A stretch of DNA of 13,171 bases from an uncultured Clostridia bacterium (GTDB taxonomy: Bacteria > Bacillota > Clostridia > Oscillospirales > Ruminococcaceae), in NCBI GenBank assembly GCA_937901465.1, contig CALGTU010000002.1, positions 1 through 13,171 on the forward strand. Direction: 5' to 3'. Every line of letters starts with the position of its first letter. The first letter of the stretch is position 1. The notes beneath the pieces are model-generated. The model did no database searches. It was not told where the DNA came from and saw nothing but the letters and a program-made list of their open reading frames with translations. Made by a program: the position numbers and the translations under genes. Shown here in pieces: positions 1-7,685 of this stretch.

Positions 1-1120
1 CACGGAGTTTTGTCTTTATCATCGAAACAGCCTCTTCTCTTTTATGAGGTGGAATTTCTATCGGAACAGCGAGGTCGAAAATAAGATTGATATTTTCATC
101 ACCGTCGGTCATTCTGAAATCATGGAATGAGAATTCGGGGTTTACCTCTGATATTACCTTTGCTGTTATTTCACGGAAATGATTTACTCTTTCGTCATTA
201 AGAGAAATAGGGTCAAGATGGATAACGAGTTCTATCTGCATTTCTTCATAGACTCTTTTTTCGAGAAGGTCAATTGTTTCATGCGCCTGAACGATATCAA
301 CATCATCAGGAACTTCAACATGAACTGACGCTAAAACTCTTCCGGGGCCGTAATCATGGACTATAAGGTCATGAACACCGACGATTCCCTCGCCCGAAAG
401 GAGAATTGAAAGGAGTTTTTCAACCGTTTCTTTTTCGGGAGATTTTCCGAGTAAAACATCAACGACTTCTTTTGCTATTCCAAAACCTGCATACATTACC
501 ATAATCGAAACTATGATACCTACGATACCGTCTAAAAGTGGGAAATTAATGAATTTTCCGATAATTGTTGTTATGATTACGGCACTTGTTGAAAAAACGT
601 CGTTTAAAGAGTCTTTTGATGTTGCTATGAGAATCGAAGAATTGACTTTTTTTCCTAAATATTTATTATATGAATACATCCATACTTTAACAAAAACAGA
701 AAGTGAAAGAAGGATAATTATAGGAAGACTGAACGCTACGGGTTCGGGATTTATGATTTTTCCATATGACGATTTCATAAGTTCGAAACCAACTATCATA
801 ATTACAAAAGAAACTATGAGTGATGATATGTATTCAATTCTGCCGTGTCCGAATGGGTGGTCTTTATCGGGACGCATTCCGCTGAGTTTTGAACCAACAA
901 GTGTTACCACCGATGAACCTGTATCTGAAAGGTTATTTACAGAGTCTGAAATAATAGCGATACTGTTCATGAAAATACCCGAAAACAGTTTTACCGCAAA
1001 AAGAAAAAGATTACATACAATACCAAGAACTCCGCCCAGAACACCATATCTCACGCGGACTTCTTTATCTTCGGTTTTTTCATAATCCTTTACAAATGTT
1101 TTTAAAAGGAATTTTATCAT
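1..1120 (-). CDS. Cation diffusion facilitator (CDF) family metal transporter, C-terminus cut by window edge
   Basis: A membrane antiporter of the CDF family, which exports divalent metals (Zn, Mn, Fe, Co or similar) in exchange for protons. The frame is open from ATG 1120 to base 1, giving 373 codons. Six hydrophobic segments fit TM1-TM6 (about residues 22-50, 52-75, 94-114, 129-150, 162-190 and 194-216). TM2 carries D59-x3-N63 and TM5 D170-x3-D174, the positions that form the intramembrane metal site. The loop motif DKDHPFGHGR (about 85-94) is typical of this branch. The rest is the cytoplasmic metal-binding domain, with conserved-looking VHD, HVEVP and HLDP stretches. AAGGAG at 1129-1134 sits 8 nt before the ATG. 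It lies downstream of clpX, separated by a hairpin, so expression may come from read-through. The family call is firm; the metal is not predictable from sequence alone. Confidence 0.93.
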   Translation of the reverse strand, partial: MIKFLLKTFVKDYEKTEDKEVRVRYGVLGGVLGIVCNLFLFAVKLFSGIFMNSIAIISDSVNNLSDTGSSVVTLVGSKLSGMRPDKDHPFGHGRIEYISSLIVSFVIMIVGFELMKSSYGKIINPEPVAFSLPIIILLSLSVFVKVWMYSYNKYLGKKVNSSILIATSKDSLNDVFSTSAVIITTIIGKFINFPLLDGIVGIIVSIMVMYAGFGIAKEVVDVLLGKSPEKETVEKLLSILLSGEGIVGVHDLIVHDYGPGRVLASVHVEVPDDVDIVQAHETIDLLEKRVYEEMQIELVIHLDPISLNDERVNHFREITAKVISEVNPEFSFHDFRMTDGDENINLIFDLAVPIEIPPHKREEAVSMIKTKLR

Positions 1121-1142
1121 AAATCCCACTCCTTATTATACG

Positions 1143-1168
1143 AAAAGGCGACATAAAATGCCGCCTTT
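1143..1168 (-). terminator. Hairpin terminator after clpX
   Basis: On the transcribed strand AAAGGCG-G-CAT pairs with ATG-T-CGCCTTT (about 11 bp, including one G-U wobble) around a three-base loop. Only four T residues follow directly, then CG, so it is a modest intrinsic terminator. It sits 9 nt after the clpX stop and before the CDF transporter gene. It could instead be a 3' stabilising or attenuating hairpin that lets some transcription pass. Confidence 0.6.
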
Positions 1169-1177
1169 CAAAGTCAG

Positions 1178-2440
1178 TTATTTAACCATTGTTCTTTTGC
1201 CTTTTTCTATAAGTGGCTTTTCTTTACCGAGAACAGCGTCTTCTGTTACTATTATCTTTGTAACATCCTTATCTGAAGGAACTTCGAACATAACATCCAT
1301 AAGAATACCTTCAACGATTGAACGCAGTCCTCTTGCACCTGTTTTCTGTTCAAGTGCTTTTTTAGCTATCTGAACAAGAGCGTCTTCTGTTATTTCAAGG
1401 TCAATGCCATCAAGTTCAAAGAGCTTTTCATACTGCTTTACAAGAGCGTTTTTAGGCTCTTTAAGAATTCTTACAAGTGCTTCTTCATCAAGTTCATCAA
1501 GGACTGTTATAATCGGAAGTCTTCCGACAAGTTCAGGAACAAGACCGAACTTTACAAGGTCCTGTGGAATAACTTTTCTGAAAACATTTGTTTCGTCTTT
1601 CTTTGATGATTTAAGGTCTGCACCAAAACCAAGGCTTGATGAATCAGTTCTTTTCTGGATAGCTTTTTCAAGTCCGTCAAACGCACCGCCACAGATAAAG
1701 AGAATATTTCTTGTATCAATCTGGATAAATTCCTGATTGGGATGTTTTCTTCCGCCTTGTGGTGGAACATTAGAAACTGTTCCTTCAATAATCTTTAAAA
1801 GTGCCTGCTGAACGCCTTCACCCGATACATCTCTTGTTATAGAGGGGTTTTCGGATTTTCTAGCGATTTTATCGATTTCGTCGATATATATAATTCCCTT
1901 TTCGGCAGCCTTTACATCAAAATCAGCAGCCTGAATGAGTCTTAAAAGAACGTTTTCAACGTCATCGCCGACATAACCTGCTTCGGTTACTGTTGTAGCG
2001 TCAGCGATAGCAAAAGGAACTTCAAGCACGCGAGCAAGTGTCTGTGCGATTAAAGTTTTACCTACGCCTGTAGGTCCTAAAAGGAGAACATTACTCTTCT
2101 GGATTTCAACATCTTCGTTTTCATCCGCCGCTGTCATAATTCTTTTATAGTGGTTATAAACAGAAACGGAAAGTGAGATTTTAGCAGCGTCCTGACCGAT
2201 GATATATTCATCGAGGACTTTTTTGATTTCCTTTGGCTTGAGAAGCTTAGGATTTTTGCCTGATTTCTGTTTTTCCCTGCTTTGTTTATGAGCACGGTGA
2301 GGATCGTTCCCCACAAGGATTTCATGGCAATATTCAACACATTCATCACATATGTTTACATCGCCCGCAGAAAAGAGGTTATTTACCTTACCTTCGGTTT
2401 TGCCGCAGAAATTACATTTTGATATTTTATTATCCGGCAT
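1178..2440 (-). CDS. clpX: ATP-dependent Clp protease ATP-binding subunit ClpX
   Basis: AAA+ unfoldase that recognises tagged or misfolded proteins, unfolds them and feeds them to ClpP in the cytoplasm. From ATG 2440 it has 420 residues, the usual ClpX length. The N-terminal zinc finger has Cys9, Cys12, Cys31 and Cys34. Next come the linker KEIKKVLDEYIIGQD, Walker A GPTGVGKT, the pore loop GYVG, Walker B IIYIDEID, and the RKH loop within GGRKHPNQ. An in-frame GTG at 2449 would add three residues, but it lies inside the Shine-Dalgarno AAGGTGG (2446-2452), which is 5 nt from ATG 2440. That sequence overlaps the clpP stop codon, implying translational coupling. The gene is co-transcribed with tig and clpP, and a hairpin follows it. 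Confidence 0.98.
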   Translation of the reverse strand: MPDNKISKCNFCGKTEGKVNNLFSAGDVNICDECVEYCHEILVGNDPHRAHKQSREKQKSGKNPKLLKPKEIKKVLDEYIIGQDAAKISLSVSVYNHYKRIMTAADENEDVEIQKSNVLLLGPTGVGKTLIAQTLARVLEVPFAIADATTVTEAGYVGDDVENVLLRLIQAADFDVKAAEKGIIYIDEIDKIARKSENPSITRDVSGEGVQQALLKIIEGTVSNVPPQGGRKHPNQEFIQIDTRNILFICGGAFDGLEKAIQKRTDSSSLGFGADLKSSKKDETNVFRKVIPQDLVKFGLVPELVGRLPIITVLDELDEEALVRILKEPKNALVKQYEKLFELDGIDLEITEDALVQIAKKALEQKTGARGLRSIVEGILMDVMFEVPSDKDVTKIIVTEDAVLGKEKPLIEKGKRTMVK

Positions 2441-2445
2441 ATTAT

Positions 2446-2452
2446 CCACCTT
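2446..2452 (-). promoter_or_regulatory. clpX ribosome binding site overlapping the clpP stop codon
   Basis: AAGGTGG on the minus strand includes two bases of the clpP TAA stop and ends 5 nt before ATG 2440. It rules out the GTG at 2449 as the main start, because that codon is part of the Shine-Dalgarno sequence. The arrangement suggests ribosomes ending clpP re-initiate on clpX. Confidence 0.75.
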
Positions 2453-3041
2453 AGCGACTTGTTATAACCTTATCGATAAGACCGTAAGCGAGAGCTTCTT
2501 CTGCTGTCATGATGTTGTCACGGTCTGTATCTGCTTCGATTGTTTCGATGGGCTTGCCTGTATTTTCGGCAAGGATTGAGTTGAGTCTCTGTTTTGTTCT
2601 GAGGAGGTGTTCGGTATGGATTTTGATATCAGATGCCTGACCGCTCATTCCACCTCCGCCGATAAGAGGCTGATGTATAAGTATTTCACTATTGGGGAGA
2701 GCAATTCTTTTTCCCTTTGCGCCAGCTGAAAGAAGGAACGCGCCCATTGATGCAGCCATACCTATGCAGATTGTTGAAACATCGCATTTGATATAGTTCA
2801 TTGTATCATAGATAGCGAAACCTGCTGATATTGAACCGCCGGGGCTGTTGATATAAAGACTTATATCCTTTTCGCTGTCCTGTCCTTCGAGATAAAGCAA
2901 CTGAGCGACAACAAGACTTGCTGTAACATCATTTACCTGATCTGAAAGCATAATGATTCTGTCATTGAGAAGTCTTGAAAAGATGTCGTAAGAACGTTCA
3001 CCTCTGTTTGTCTGTTCAACGACCATAGGAATGTAACTCAT
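2451..3041 (-). CDS. clpP: ATP-dependent Clp protease proteolytic subunit ClpP
   Basis: Serine peptidase that forms the two-ring, 14-subunit degradation chamber used with ClpX. It has 196 residues, typical for ClpP. The catalytic triad can be placed: Ser98 in GMAASMGA, His123 in LIHQP, and Asp175, the last Asp of DTDRD. The Gly motif SPGGS at 66-70 matches the oxyanion region. The loop after HQP reads LIGGGGMSGQ, three residues longer than in the E. coli and staphylococcal enzymes as I recall them. GGGAGGG at 3049-3055 lies 7 nt upstream of ATG 3041. It lies 43 nt after tig and 10 nt before clpX, the standard tig-clpP-clpX cluster. No CtsR-type operator is visible in front of it. Confidence 0.98.
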   Translation of the reverse strand: MSYIPMVVEQTNRGERSYDIFSRLLNDRIIMLSDQVNDVTASLVVAQLLYLEGQDSEKDISLYINSPGGSISAGFAIYDTMNYIKCDVSTICIGMAASMGAFLLSAGAKGKRIALPNSEILIHQPLIGGGGMSGQASDIKIHTEHLLRTKQRLNSILAENTGKPIETIEADTDRDNIMTAEEALAYGLIDKVITSR

Positions 3042-3084
3042 TTATAAACCCTCCCGTTTATCAGTGGTAGAATAAATTCTGTTA

Positions 3085-4362
3085 TTATGAAATAACTGCC
3101 TTTTCGCGAACAAGATTGCTTGCCTTTGAAACCTTGATATCCATAGCAAGTGACTTAGCAGGAATTCTTGCCTTAACTACATTCATCTTTACATTGAAAG
3201 CGTTGCAGTATGCCTTGTATTCCGCTTCGATTTCTTCTTCAGTTGCTTCGAGGTTTTCAAGTTCTGCAATCTTTTCAAGAGCGAGACGAAGCTTAACTTC
3301 CATCTGTGCTCTTTCCATGAATGATTCCTTGAAGCTTTCTCTTGTCATACCCATGTACTGAAGGTAGATGTCAAGATCCATGCCCTGTGATTTTACGCGG
3401 TATTCGAAATCAGAAACGAGTTCGTTTGCCTTGTTATCAAACATTTCCTCAGGAATATCAGCTTCCATCTTAGCGATCACTGCATCAAGAAGCATGCTGT
3501 CTGCTTCTGATTCTGCGTGCTGTGTTTTTCTTTCTTCAAGCTTTGTCTTGAGATCAGCCTTGAATTCTTCGAGTGATTCGAATTCTGTTGTATCCTTGAT
3601 GAAATCGTCATCAACTTCAGGAAGTTCCTTAACCTTTACTTCATGGAGCTTGATCTTGAATACTACGGGCTGACCCTTGAGGTCATCAACATGATATGTT
3701 TCAGGGAATGTTACATTTACATCGAATTCTTCCCCTGCCTTATGGCCGATAACCTGATCTTCAAATCCGGGAATGAACTGACCCGAACCGAGTTCGAGTT
3801 CGTATCCTTCAGCCTTACCGCCTTCGAATGCAACATCATCCTTGAAGCCTTCGAAATCGAGAAGTGCTACATTGCCTGCTTCTGCTGCTTTATCATCAAC
3901 TGAAACAAGACGAGCGTTTCTGTTCTTGAGAGTTTCGATTTCTGCAGCGATGTCTTCATCGGTTACAGTATTGTCGGGTTTTTTGATTTCTATTCCGAGG
4001 TAATCAGAAATCTTTACTTCAGGCTTTGTTACGATAACTGCTGTAAACTTAAGACCTTCTTTACCAACTGATTCGATATCGATCTTTGGGTTTGTTACGA
4101 TTGTAAGACCGTTTTCTTCAGCAGCAGCTTCAACTTCGCTGGGAACGAGGTAGTCAACAGCGTCCTGATAGAATGCTGCTTCGCCATACATCTTTTCGAT
4201 CATCTTTCTGGGTGCTTTACCCTTTCTGAAACCGGGAACTGTGATTGATCCCTTTGCCTTAAGATAAGCGGCATTGACAGCCTTTTCAAAATCTTCAGCG
4301 CCGATTTCGAATTTGAATTCATACTTGTTGTTTTCTAATTTGTTGTTTGTTATTAAGCTCAT
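3085..4362 (-). CDS. tig: Trigger factor, ribosome-associated chaperone and prolyl isomerase
   Basis: Chaperone that docks on ribosomal protein L23 at the exit tunnel and shields emerging chains. It has 425 residues from ATG 4362, the usual size. The N-terminal ribosome-binding domain carries the signature GFRKGKAP at 44-51. An FKBP-type PPIase domain spans roughly 155-245, including GQFIPGFEDQVIGHKAGEE, and the helical C-terminal chaperone arms follow. An in-frame ATG at 4377 would add five residues, but it overlaps the GGAGG (4371-4375) that sits 8 nt before ATG 4362, so the downstream start is preferred. It is the first gene after an extended -10 promoter and heads the tig-clpP-clpX unit, linking folding of new proteins to their degradation. 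Confidence 0.98.
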   Translation of the reverse strand: MSLITNNKLENNKYEFKFEIGAEDFEKAVNAAYLKAKGSITVPGFRKGKAPRKMIEKMYGEAAFYQDAVDYLVPSEVEAAAEENGLTIVTNPKIDIESVGKEGLKFTAVIVTKPEVKISDYLGIEIKKPDNTVTDEDIAAEIETLKNRNARLVSVDDKAAEAGNVALLDFEGFKDDVAFEGGKAEGYELELGSGQFIPGFEDQVIGHKAGEEFDVNVTFPETYHVDDLKGQPVVFKIKLHEVKVKELPEVDDDFIKDTTEFESLEEFKADLKTKLEERKTQHAESEADSMLLDAVIAKMEADIPEEMFDNKANELVSDFEYRVKSQGMDLDIYLQYMGMTRESFKESFMERAQMEVKLRLALEKIAELENLEATEEEIEAEYKAYCNAFNVKMNVVKARIPAKSLAMDIKVSKASNLVREKAVIS

Positions 4363-4370
4363 TTTAAAAT

Positions 4371-4375
4371 CCTCC
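4371..4375 (-). promoter_or_regulatory. tig ribosome binding site that decides the start
   Basis: GGAGG on the minus strand lies 8 nt before ATG 4362. The upstream in-frame ATG (4375-4377) is fused to this motif as ATGGAGG and has no good Shine-Dalgarno sequence of its own. Confidence 0.75.
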
Positions 4376-4400
4376 ATTGCATAAGCAAGATATCTGAAAT

Positions 4401-4429
4401 ATTATATCATAGTTAAGAAATAATTTCCA
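4401..4429 (-). promoter_or_regulatory. Sigma-A-type promoter for tig-clpP-clpX
   Basis: The minus strand reads TGGAAA (4424-4429), a 17-nt spacer, then a perfect TATAAT (4401-4406). A TG lies one base upstream of the -10, making it an extended -10 promoter. Initiation near 4394 would give a leader of about 30 nt before ATG 4362. No inverted-repeat CIRCE element or tandem CtsR heptads are visible nearby, so classical heat-shock control is not indicated. Confidence 0.75.
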
Positions 4430-4462
4430 TACTATATAAATCGTTTTGACATTTTGCATAAA

Positions 4463-5149
4463 TTACAGTATTTTTTTAGGTGTAAATTGGAGAAAATCAC
4501 TTGAAATAAATGCAAAATTTATTCCGTCTCTTTCTCCGTTTATGGCATATTTCGAACTTCTGCCGTGGATATGGCCATAATAGCAGTTTTTGACATCATA
4601 ATCATACATAACCTGAAGAATGTCATAGTTACAGTTTGCGGCAAAAATAGGCGGATAATGAAGAACGACAATAGGTTTTAAGCCTTGTTTTACCGCACAT
4701 TCTATCGATGCTCTGAGTCTTCCTGCTTCTCTTGCGAGAACTTTCGCATCGGCAGGTTCTTTTGTTTCGTTTACCCAGCCTCTTGTTCCGCAGACGGCAT
4801 ATTCGCCGTAAGGGATACAGTTATTATGAAGAATGGTGAATGTGTCAAGTGAATTTTCACGGAAGAAATCTTCCATTTTTTTGACTGTGCTCCACCAGTA
4901 ATCATGGTTCCCTTTTATGAGAACTTTTTTTCCGGGAAGTTCGTTTATGAATTTAAAATCCATAAGCGATTCTGAAAGTGTCATTCCCCATGAAGTATCG
5001 CCCGCAAGAATTACTGTATCATCGTCTTTAACGGTATTTTTCCAGTTTTCTTTTATTCTTTCGGTATAGTTTTCCCAACCTGCAAAAACTTCCATTGATT
5101 TATCGGAGTTCAACGAAAGATGAAGGTCGCCTATAACATAAAGGGACAA
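4463..5149 (-). CDS. Calcineurin-like metallophosphoesterase, TTG start
   Basis: Binuclear-metal phosphoesterase of the calcineurin-like superfamily; the substrate cannot be told from sequence. The motif set is complete: GDLH (Asp8, His10), GDTSW (Asp51), GNHD (80-83), a lone His164 in LHYPP, and GHIH (192-195). It has 228 residues. The longest frame begins at ATG 5167, but that codon runs straight into AAAGGAGG, a strong Shine-Dalgarno sequence 7 nt before TTG 5149. Starting at TTG gives M-SLYVIGDLHL, with the first metal motif right at the N-terminus as usual for this family. It lies after the thrC terminator hairpin with no room for a promoter between, so it is probably read-through from the upstream operon. 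Cyclic nucleotide phosphodiesterase and protein phosphatase are both possible. Confidence 0.9.
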   Translation of the reverse strand: MSLYVIGDLHLSLNSDKSMEVFAGWENYTERIKENWKNTVKDDDTVILAGDTSWGMTLSESLMDFKFINELPGKKVLIKGNHDYWWSTVKKMEDFFRENSLDTFTILHNNCIPYGEYAVCGTRGWVNETKEPADAKVLAREAGRLRASIECAVKQGLKPIVVLHYPPIFAANCNYDILQVMYDYDVKNCYYGHIHGRSSKYAINGERDGINFAFISSDFLQFTPKKIL

Positions 5150-5156
5150 TAGATTT

Positions 5157-5164
5157 CCTCCTTT
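5157..5164 (-). promoter_or_regulatory. Ribosome binding site selecting the TTG start of the phosphoesterase
   Basis: AAAGGAGG on the minus strand lies 7 nt before TTG 5149. The longer-frame ATG at 5165-5167 abuts this motif and has no Shine-Dalgarno sequence of its own, since the bases before it are the T-rich tail of the thrC terminator. Confidence 0.8.
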
Positions 5165-5167
5165 CAA

Positions 5168-5202
5168 AAAGAATAAGCGGAATATGAAATTATATTCCGC
5201 TT
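5168..5202 (-). terminator. Hairpin terminator after thrC
   Basis: A perfect 11-bp stem, AAGCGGAATAT with ATATTCCGCTT (arms 5192-5202 and 5175-5185), closes a six-base loop and is followed on the transcribed strand by ATTCTTTTTG. It lies 7 nt after the thrC stop. The T-tract is interrupted, so termination may be partial, which would allow the phosphoesterase just downstream to be expressed. Confidence 0.7.
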
Positions 5203-5209
5203 AAATGTT

Positions 5210-6703
5210 TTACATTCCAAGTGTTTTGAGAACAAAATCCTTCATCTGATTACTTTCAACGCTTTCTGAAAAACGGATTTCTTTATCCTTGAGAGAAGCG
5301 AGTGCTTCAGGGATTTCATACTGTGAGATTTCATAAAGTCTGTCAACCATAGCGAATTCATCGATTTCGGGCTTTTTACCGTCGATTGCTTCGAGAACGC
5401 TTGCACTGAACTTATAGGGGCTTGCTGTTGATGCAATTACTGTTCTTGTTTCATCGCCTGTTGCTGACTTATAATCTTCATAAACCTTAACGGCAACAGC
5501 TGTATGTGTATCGAGAGTATATGAATATTTTTCGTATGTTTTCTTGATGGTTTCCTTTGTCTGTTCGTCGTCACAACAACCGCCGTAGAAATCTTCCTTG
5601 AGAAGAGCCTTGATATCATCAGAAACTTCGTATTTACCTTCTGATGAAAGTTTGCCGAACCATTCTCTGATTTTAGCATCGTCTTTACCTGTAAGAAGAT
5701 AGAGAAGTCTTTCAAGGTTGCTTGAAATAAGAATATCCATTGAAGGAGAAATTGTTGTATAGAAATCACGGTTTCTGTCGTAGATACCTGTGTTGATAAA
5801 GTCTGTAAGAACCTTATTGCTGTTTGATGCACAGATGAGTTTTGCTATCGGAACACCCATTTTCTTTGCAAAATAAGCAGCGAGGATATTACCGAAGTTA
5901 CCTGTTGGAACAACAACATTTATCTTATCGCCGAGAGCGATTTCTTCATCAGCGACTAGTGTTGCATAAGCAGAAACATAGTAGATGATCTGTGGAGCAA
6001 GTCTTCCCCAGTTGATTGAGTTTGCAGATGAGAACATCATTCCGTTATCATCAAGAATCTTCTTGATTTCATCGTTTGTAAAGATAGCCTTAACGCCGTT
6101 CTGTGCATCGTCAAAGTTGCCCTTGATAGCGCAGACAGCAACGTTTTCGCCTTCCTGTGTTGTCATCTGACGTTTCTGCATGGGGCTTACACCCTGTTCG
6201 GGATAGAATACCATAATTTGTGTTCCGGGAACATCTTTGAATCCTTCGAGAGCTGCTTTACCTGTATCGCCTGATGTTGCAACAAGGATAACTATTTTCT
6301 TATCGCAGTTTATCTTCTTTGCTGATGTTGTTAAAAGATAAGGAAGAATCTGAAGAGCCATATCCTTGAATGCACAAGTAGGACCATGCCAGAGTTCGAG
6401 CATATATGTTCCGTCGAAAAGATGAGAAATTTCAGAGATATTTTCTGTTGAGAATTTCTTGTCTGTATATGCGTTATCTGTGCAGTAATGAATTTCTTCA
6501 TCTGTGAAATCTGTGAGATATTTAGCGAAGATATATGCCGCTCTTTCGTTATATTTCATTGTCGAGAGTTTCTTGATTTCATCAAGTGTTATCGCAGGAA
6601 TTTCATCGGGGATAAAAAGACCGCCGTCAACTGAAATGCCCTGTGCGATAGCTTCGGCGCTTGTAACTTCGACATTGTTGTTTCTTGTACTTCTGTAAAT
6701 CAT
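5210..6703 (-). CDS. thrC: Threonine synthase
   Basis: PLP enzyme that converts O-phospho-L-homoserine to L-threonine, the last step of threonine synthesis, in the cytoplasm. It has 497 residues, matching the long class of threonine synthases. The N-terminus MIYRSTR and the segment SVDGGLFIP are characteristic. The PLP-binding lysine is Lys113 in HGPTCAFKDMALQ. The phosphate-binding loop SGDTGKAALEGF and the motif VVPTGNFGNILAAYFAKKMG follow. AAGGAG (6712-6717) lies 8 nt before ATG 6703. The gene sits 17 nt after yraN, so it is probably co-transcribed with the rplS-distal genes rather than with hom or thrB, which are not in this window. I see no leader peptide, T-box or riboswitch in front of it. 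Confidence 0.97.
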   Translation of the reverse strand: MIYRSTRNNNVEVTSAEAIAQGISVDGGLFIPDEIPAITLDEIKKLSTMKYNERAAYIFAKYLTDFTDEEIHYCTDNAYTDKKFSTENISEISHLFDGTYMLELWHGPTCAFKDMALQILPYLLTTSAKKINCDKKIVILVATSGDTGKAALEGFKDVPGTQIMVFYPEQGVSPMQKRQMTTQEGENVAVCAIKGNFDDAQNGVKAIFTNDEIKKILDDNGMMFSSANSINWGRLAPQIIYYVSAYATLVADEEIALGDKINVVVPTGNFGNILAAYFAKKMGVPIAKLICASNSNKVLTDFINTGIYDRNRDFYTTISPSMDILISSNLERLLYLLTGKDDAKIREWFGKLSSEGKYEVSDDIKALLKEDFYGGCCDDEQTKETIKKTYEKYSYTLDTHTAVAVKVYEDYKSATGDETRTVIASTASPYKFSASVLEAIDGKKPEIDEFAMVDRLYEISQYEIPEALASLKDKEIRFSESVESNQMKDFVLKTLGM

Positions 6704-6720
6704 TTAAAAGACTCCTTCCG

Positions 6721-7083
6721 TCAATCGCTTAAATCAAAAGCGTTGTCTATATAAATTATATCCGATATTCTGTCTTTGTCAAGTTCTACCGAAACGACAT
6801 CAAAACGTGGTTGAAGGTCACAACCCGTTCTGTAAAGATATTCTTCGGCAGTTTTTATTATAAACTTTTTCTTATTGGGTGTTATCGCTTCGACGCCTTT
6901 TACCATACTGCCCTTTTTTCTCGTTTTGACTTCGATAAAAAGAACATAATCGCCTTGTTTTGCGATAATATCAATCTCTCCGCCTTTTATGGTAAAATTT
7001 CGGCAGAGAATTTCGCAACCCCTTTGTTCTAAAAGTTCGGCGACTATCTTTTCTCCGGCATAACCGATTTCTTTATTTTTCAT
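6721..7083 (-). CDS. YraN/UPF0102 family nuclease-like protein
   Basis: Small protein of 120 residues with the fold signature of the PD-(D/E)xK endonuclease superfamily: GGEIDIIA (Glu36, Asp38) followed by FIEVKTR (Glu51, Lys53). Members of this family are widespread and poorly characterised; a role in recombination or Holliday-junction processing is inferred for the family, not proven. The ATG at 7083 lies inside the 3' end of rnhB, and the two genes share 11 nt (ATGAAAAATAA). GAGG about 10 nt upstream provides a moderate Shine-Dalgarno sequence, so translational coupling is likely. The rnhB-yraN pairing is common in bacteria and supports a link to DNA or R-loop maintenance. Confidence 0.93.
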   Translation of the reverse strand: MKNKEIGYAGEKIVAELLEQRGCEILCRNFTIKGGEIDIIAKQGDYVLFIEVKTRKKGSMVKGVEAITPNKKKFIIKTAEEYLYRTGCDLQPRFDVVSVELDKDRISDIIYIDNAFDLSD

Positions 7084-7681
7084 TATAAAGTTTCCTCAAA
7101 AACGTCTTGCGGTGAACTTCTGAAGGGCCATTTGCAAGAATAAGTTCGGTATGGAGTTTTGTTCCGTAACCCTTATGTTTTTCAAACTGATATTGTGGAT
7201 ATTTTTCAGCAAGAGTTTTCATATATCTGTCTCTTGCAACCTTTGCAAGAATGGAAGCCGCCGCTATTGAAGCAGATGTTCCGTCGCCCTTTACTATTGT
7301 TTCAGCTTTGCAAGGAAGTTCGGGCGGGAGTCGGTTTCCGTCTATGAGAGCGAGGTCGGGAGTAAGCCCTAAACCTTCTACCGCTCTTTTCATAGCAAGG
7401 TAGGTTGCATTTAAAATATTGAGTTCGTCGATTTCTTCAACAGATGCTGTCGCGATACAATATGCTTTTGCTTTTGCGATTATTTCATCATATAAAAGTT
7501 CGCGCTTTTTTTCAGAAAGTTTTTTACTGTCGTTTATTCCTTCGATAACAGTTCCGCTTTCGAAAACAACCGCTGCGGCATAGACATCGCCTGCGAGTGG
7601 TCCACGACCTGCTTCATCGACACCGCAAAGGATTATGCTATCATTATTTCTGATATTTTCATCGTATTCAAAAAGAGTCAT
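7073..7681 (-). CDS. rnhB: Ribonuclease HII
   Basis: Endonuclease that cuts the RNA strand of RNA-DNA hybrids, including single ribonucleotides in DNA. It has 202 residues, a standard size. The metal-binding residues are visible: Asp22-Glu23 in CGVDEAGRGPLAG, Asp114 in LIDGN, and Asp133 in KGDGTS. The helix IAAASILAKVARDRYM is also diagnostic. It starts 4 nt after the rbgA stop, with GAGG-type Shine-Dalgarno bases inside the end of rbgA, and overlaps yraN by 11 nt. The order rplS-(lepB)-rbgA-rnhB resembles that of Bacillus subtilis, where rplS, ylqF and rnhB are also adjacent. Confidence 0.98.
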   Translation of the reverse strand: MTLFEYDENIRNNDSIILCGVDEAGRGPLAGDVYAAAVVFESGTVIEGINDSKKLSEKKRELLYDEIIAKAKAYCIATASVEEIDELNILNATYLAMKRAVEGLGLTPDLALIDGNRLPPELPCKAETIVKGDGTSASIAAASILAKVARDRYMKTLAEKYPQYQFEKHKGYGTKLHTELILANGPSEVHRKTFLRKLYNEK

Positions 7682-7685
7682 AATT

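Noticed and set aside
513..1085. Plus-strand open frame of 190 codons
   Set aside because: It lies antisense to the CDF transporter, whose protein carries clear family motifs in the minus frame; the plus-strand product has no recognisable family and no good ribosome binding site.
1135..1140. Perfect TATAAT on the minus strand just before the CDF transporter gene
   Set aside because: It overlaps the Shine-Dalgarno sequence (TATAATAAGGAG), has no -35 at 16-18 nt (the place is occupied by the terminator stem), and would give an almost leaderless transcript.
3042..3084. A terminator or separate promoter between tig and clpP
   Set aside because: Only a 5-bp AGAAT/ATTCT match with a two-base loop is present, and there is no -35/-10 pair.
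4378..4462. Heat-shock operators (CIRCE or CtsR) in front of tig-clpP-clpX
   Set aside because: Only a single GTCAAAA half-site is visible; no tandem heptads and no inverted repeat of the CIRCE type.
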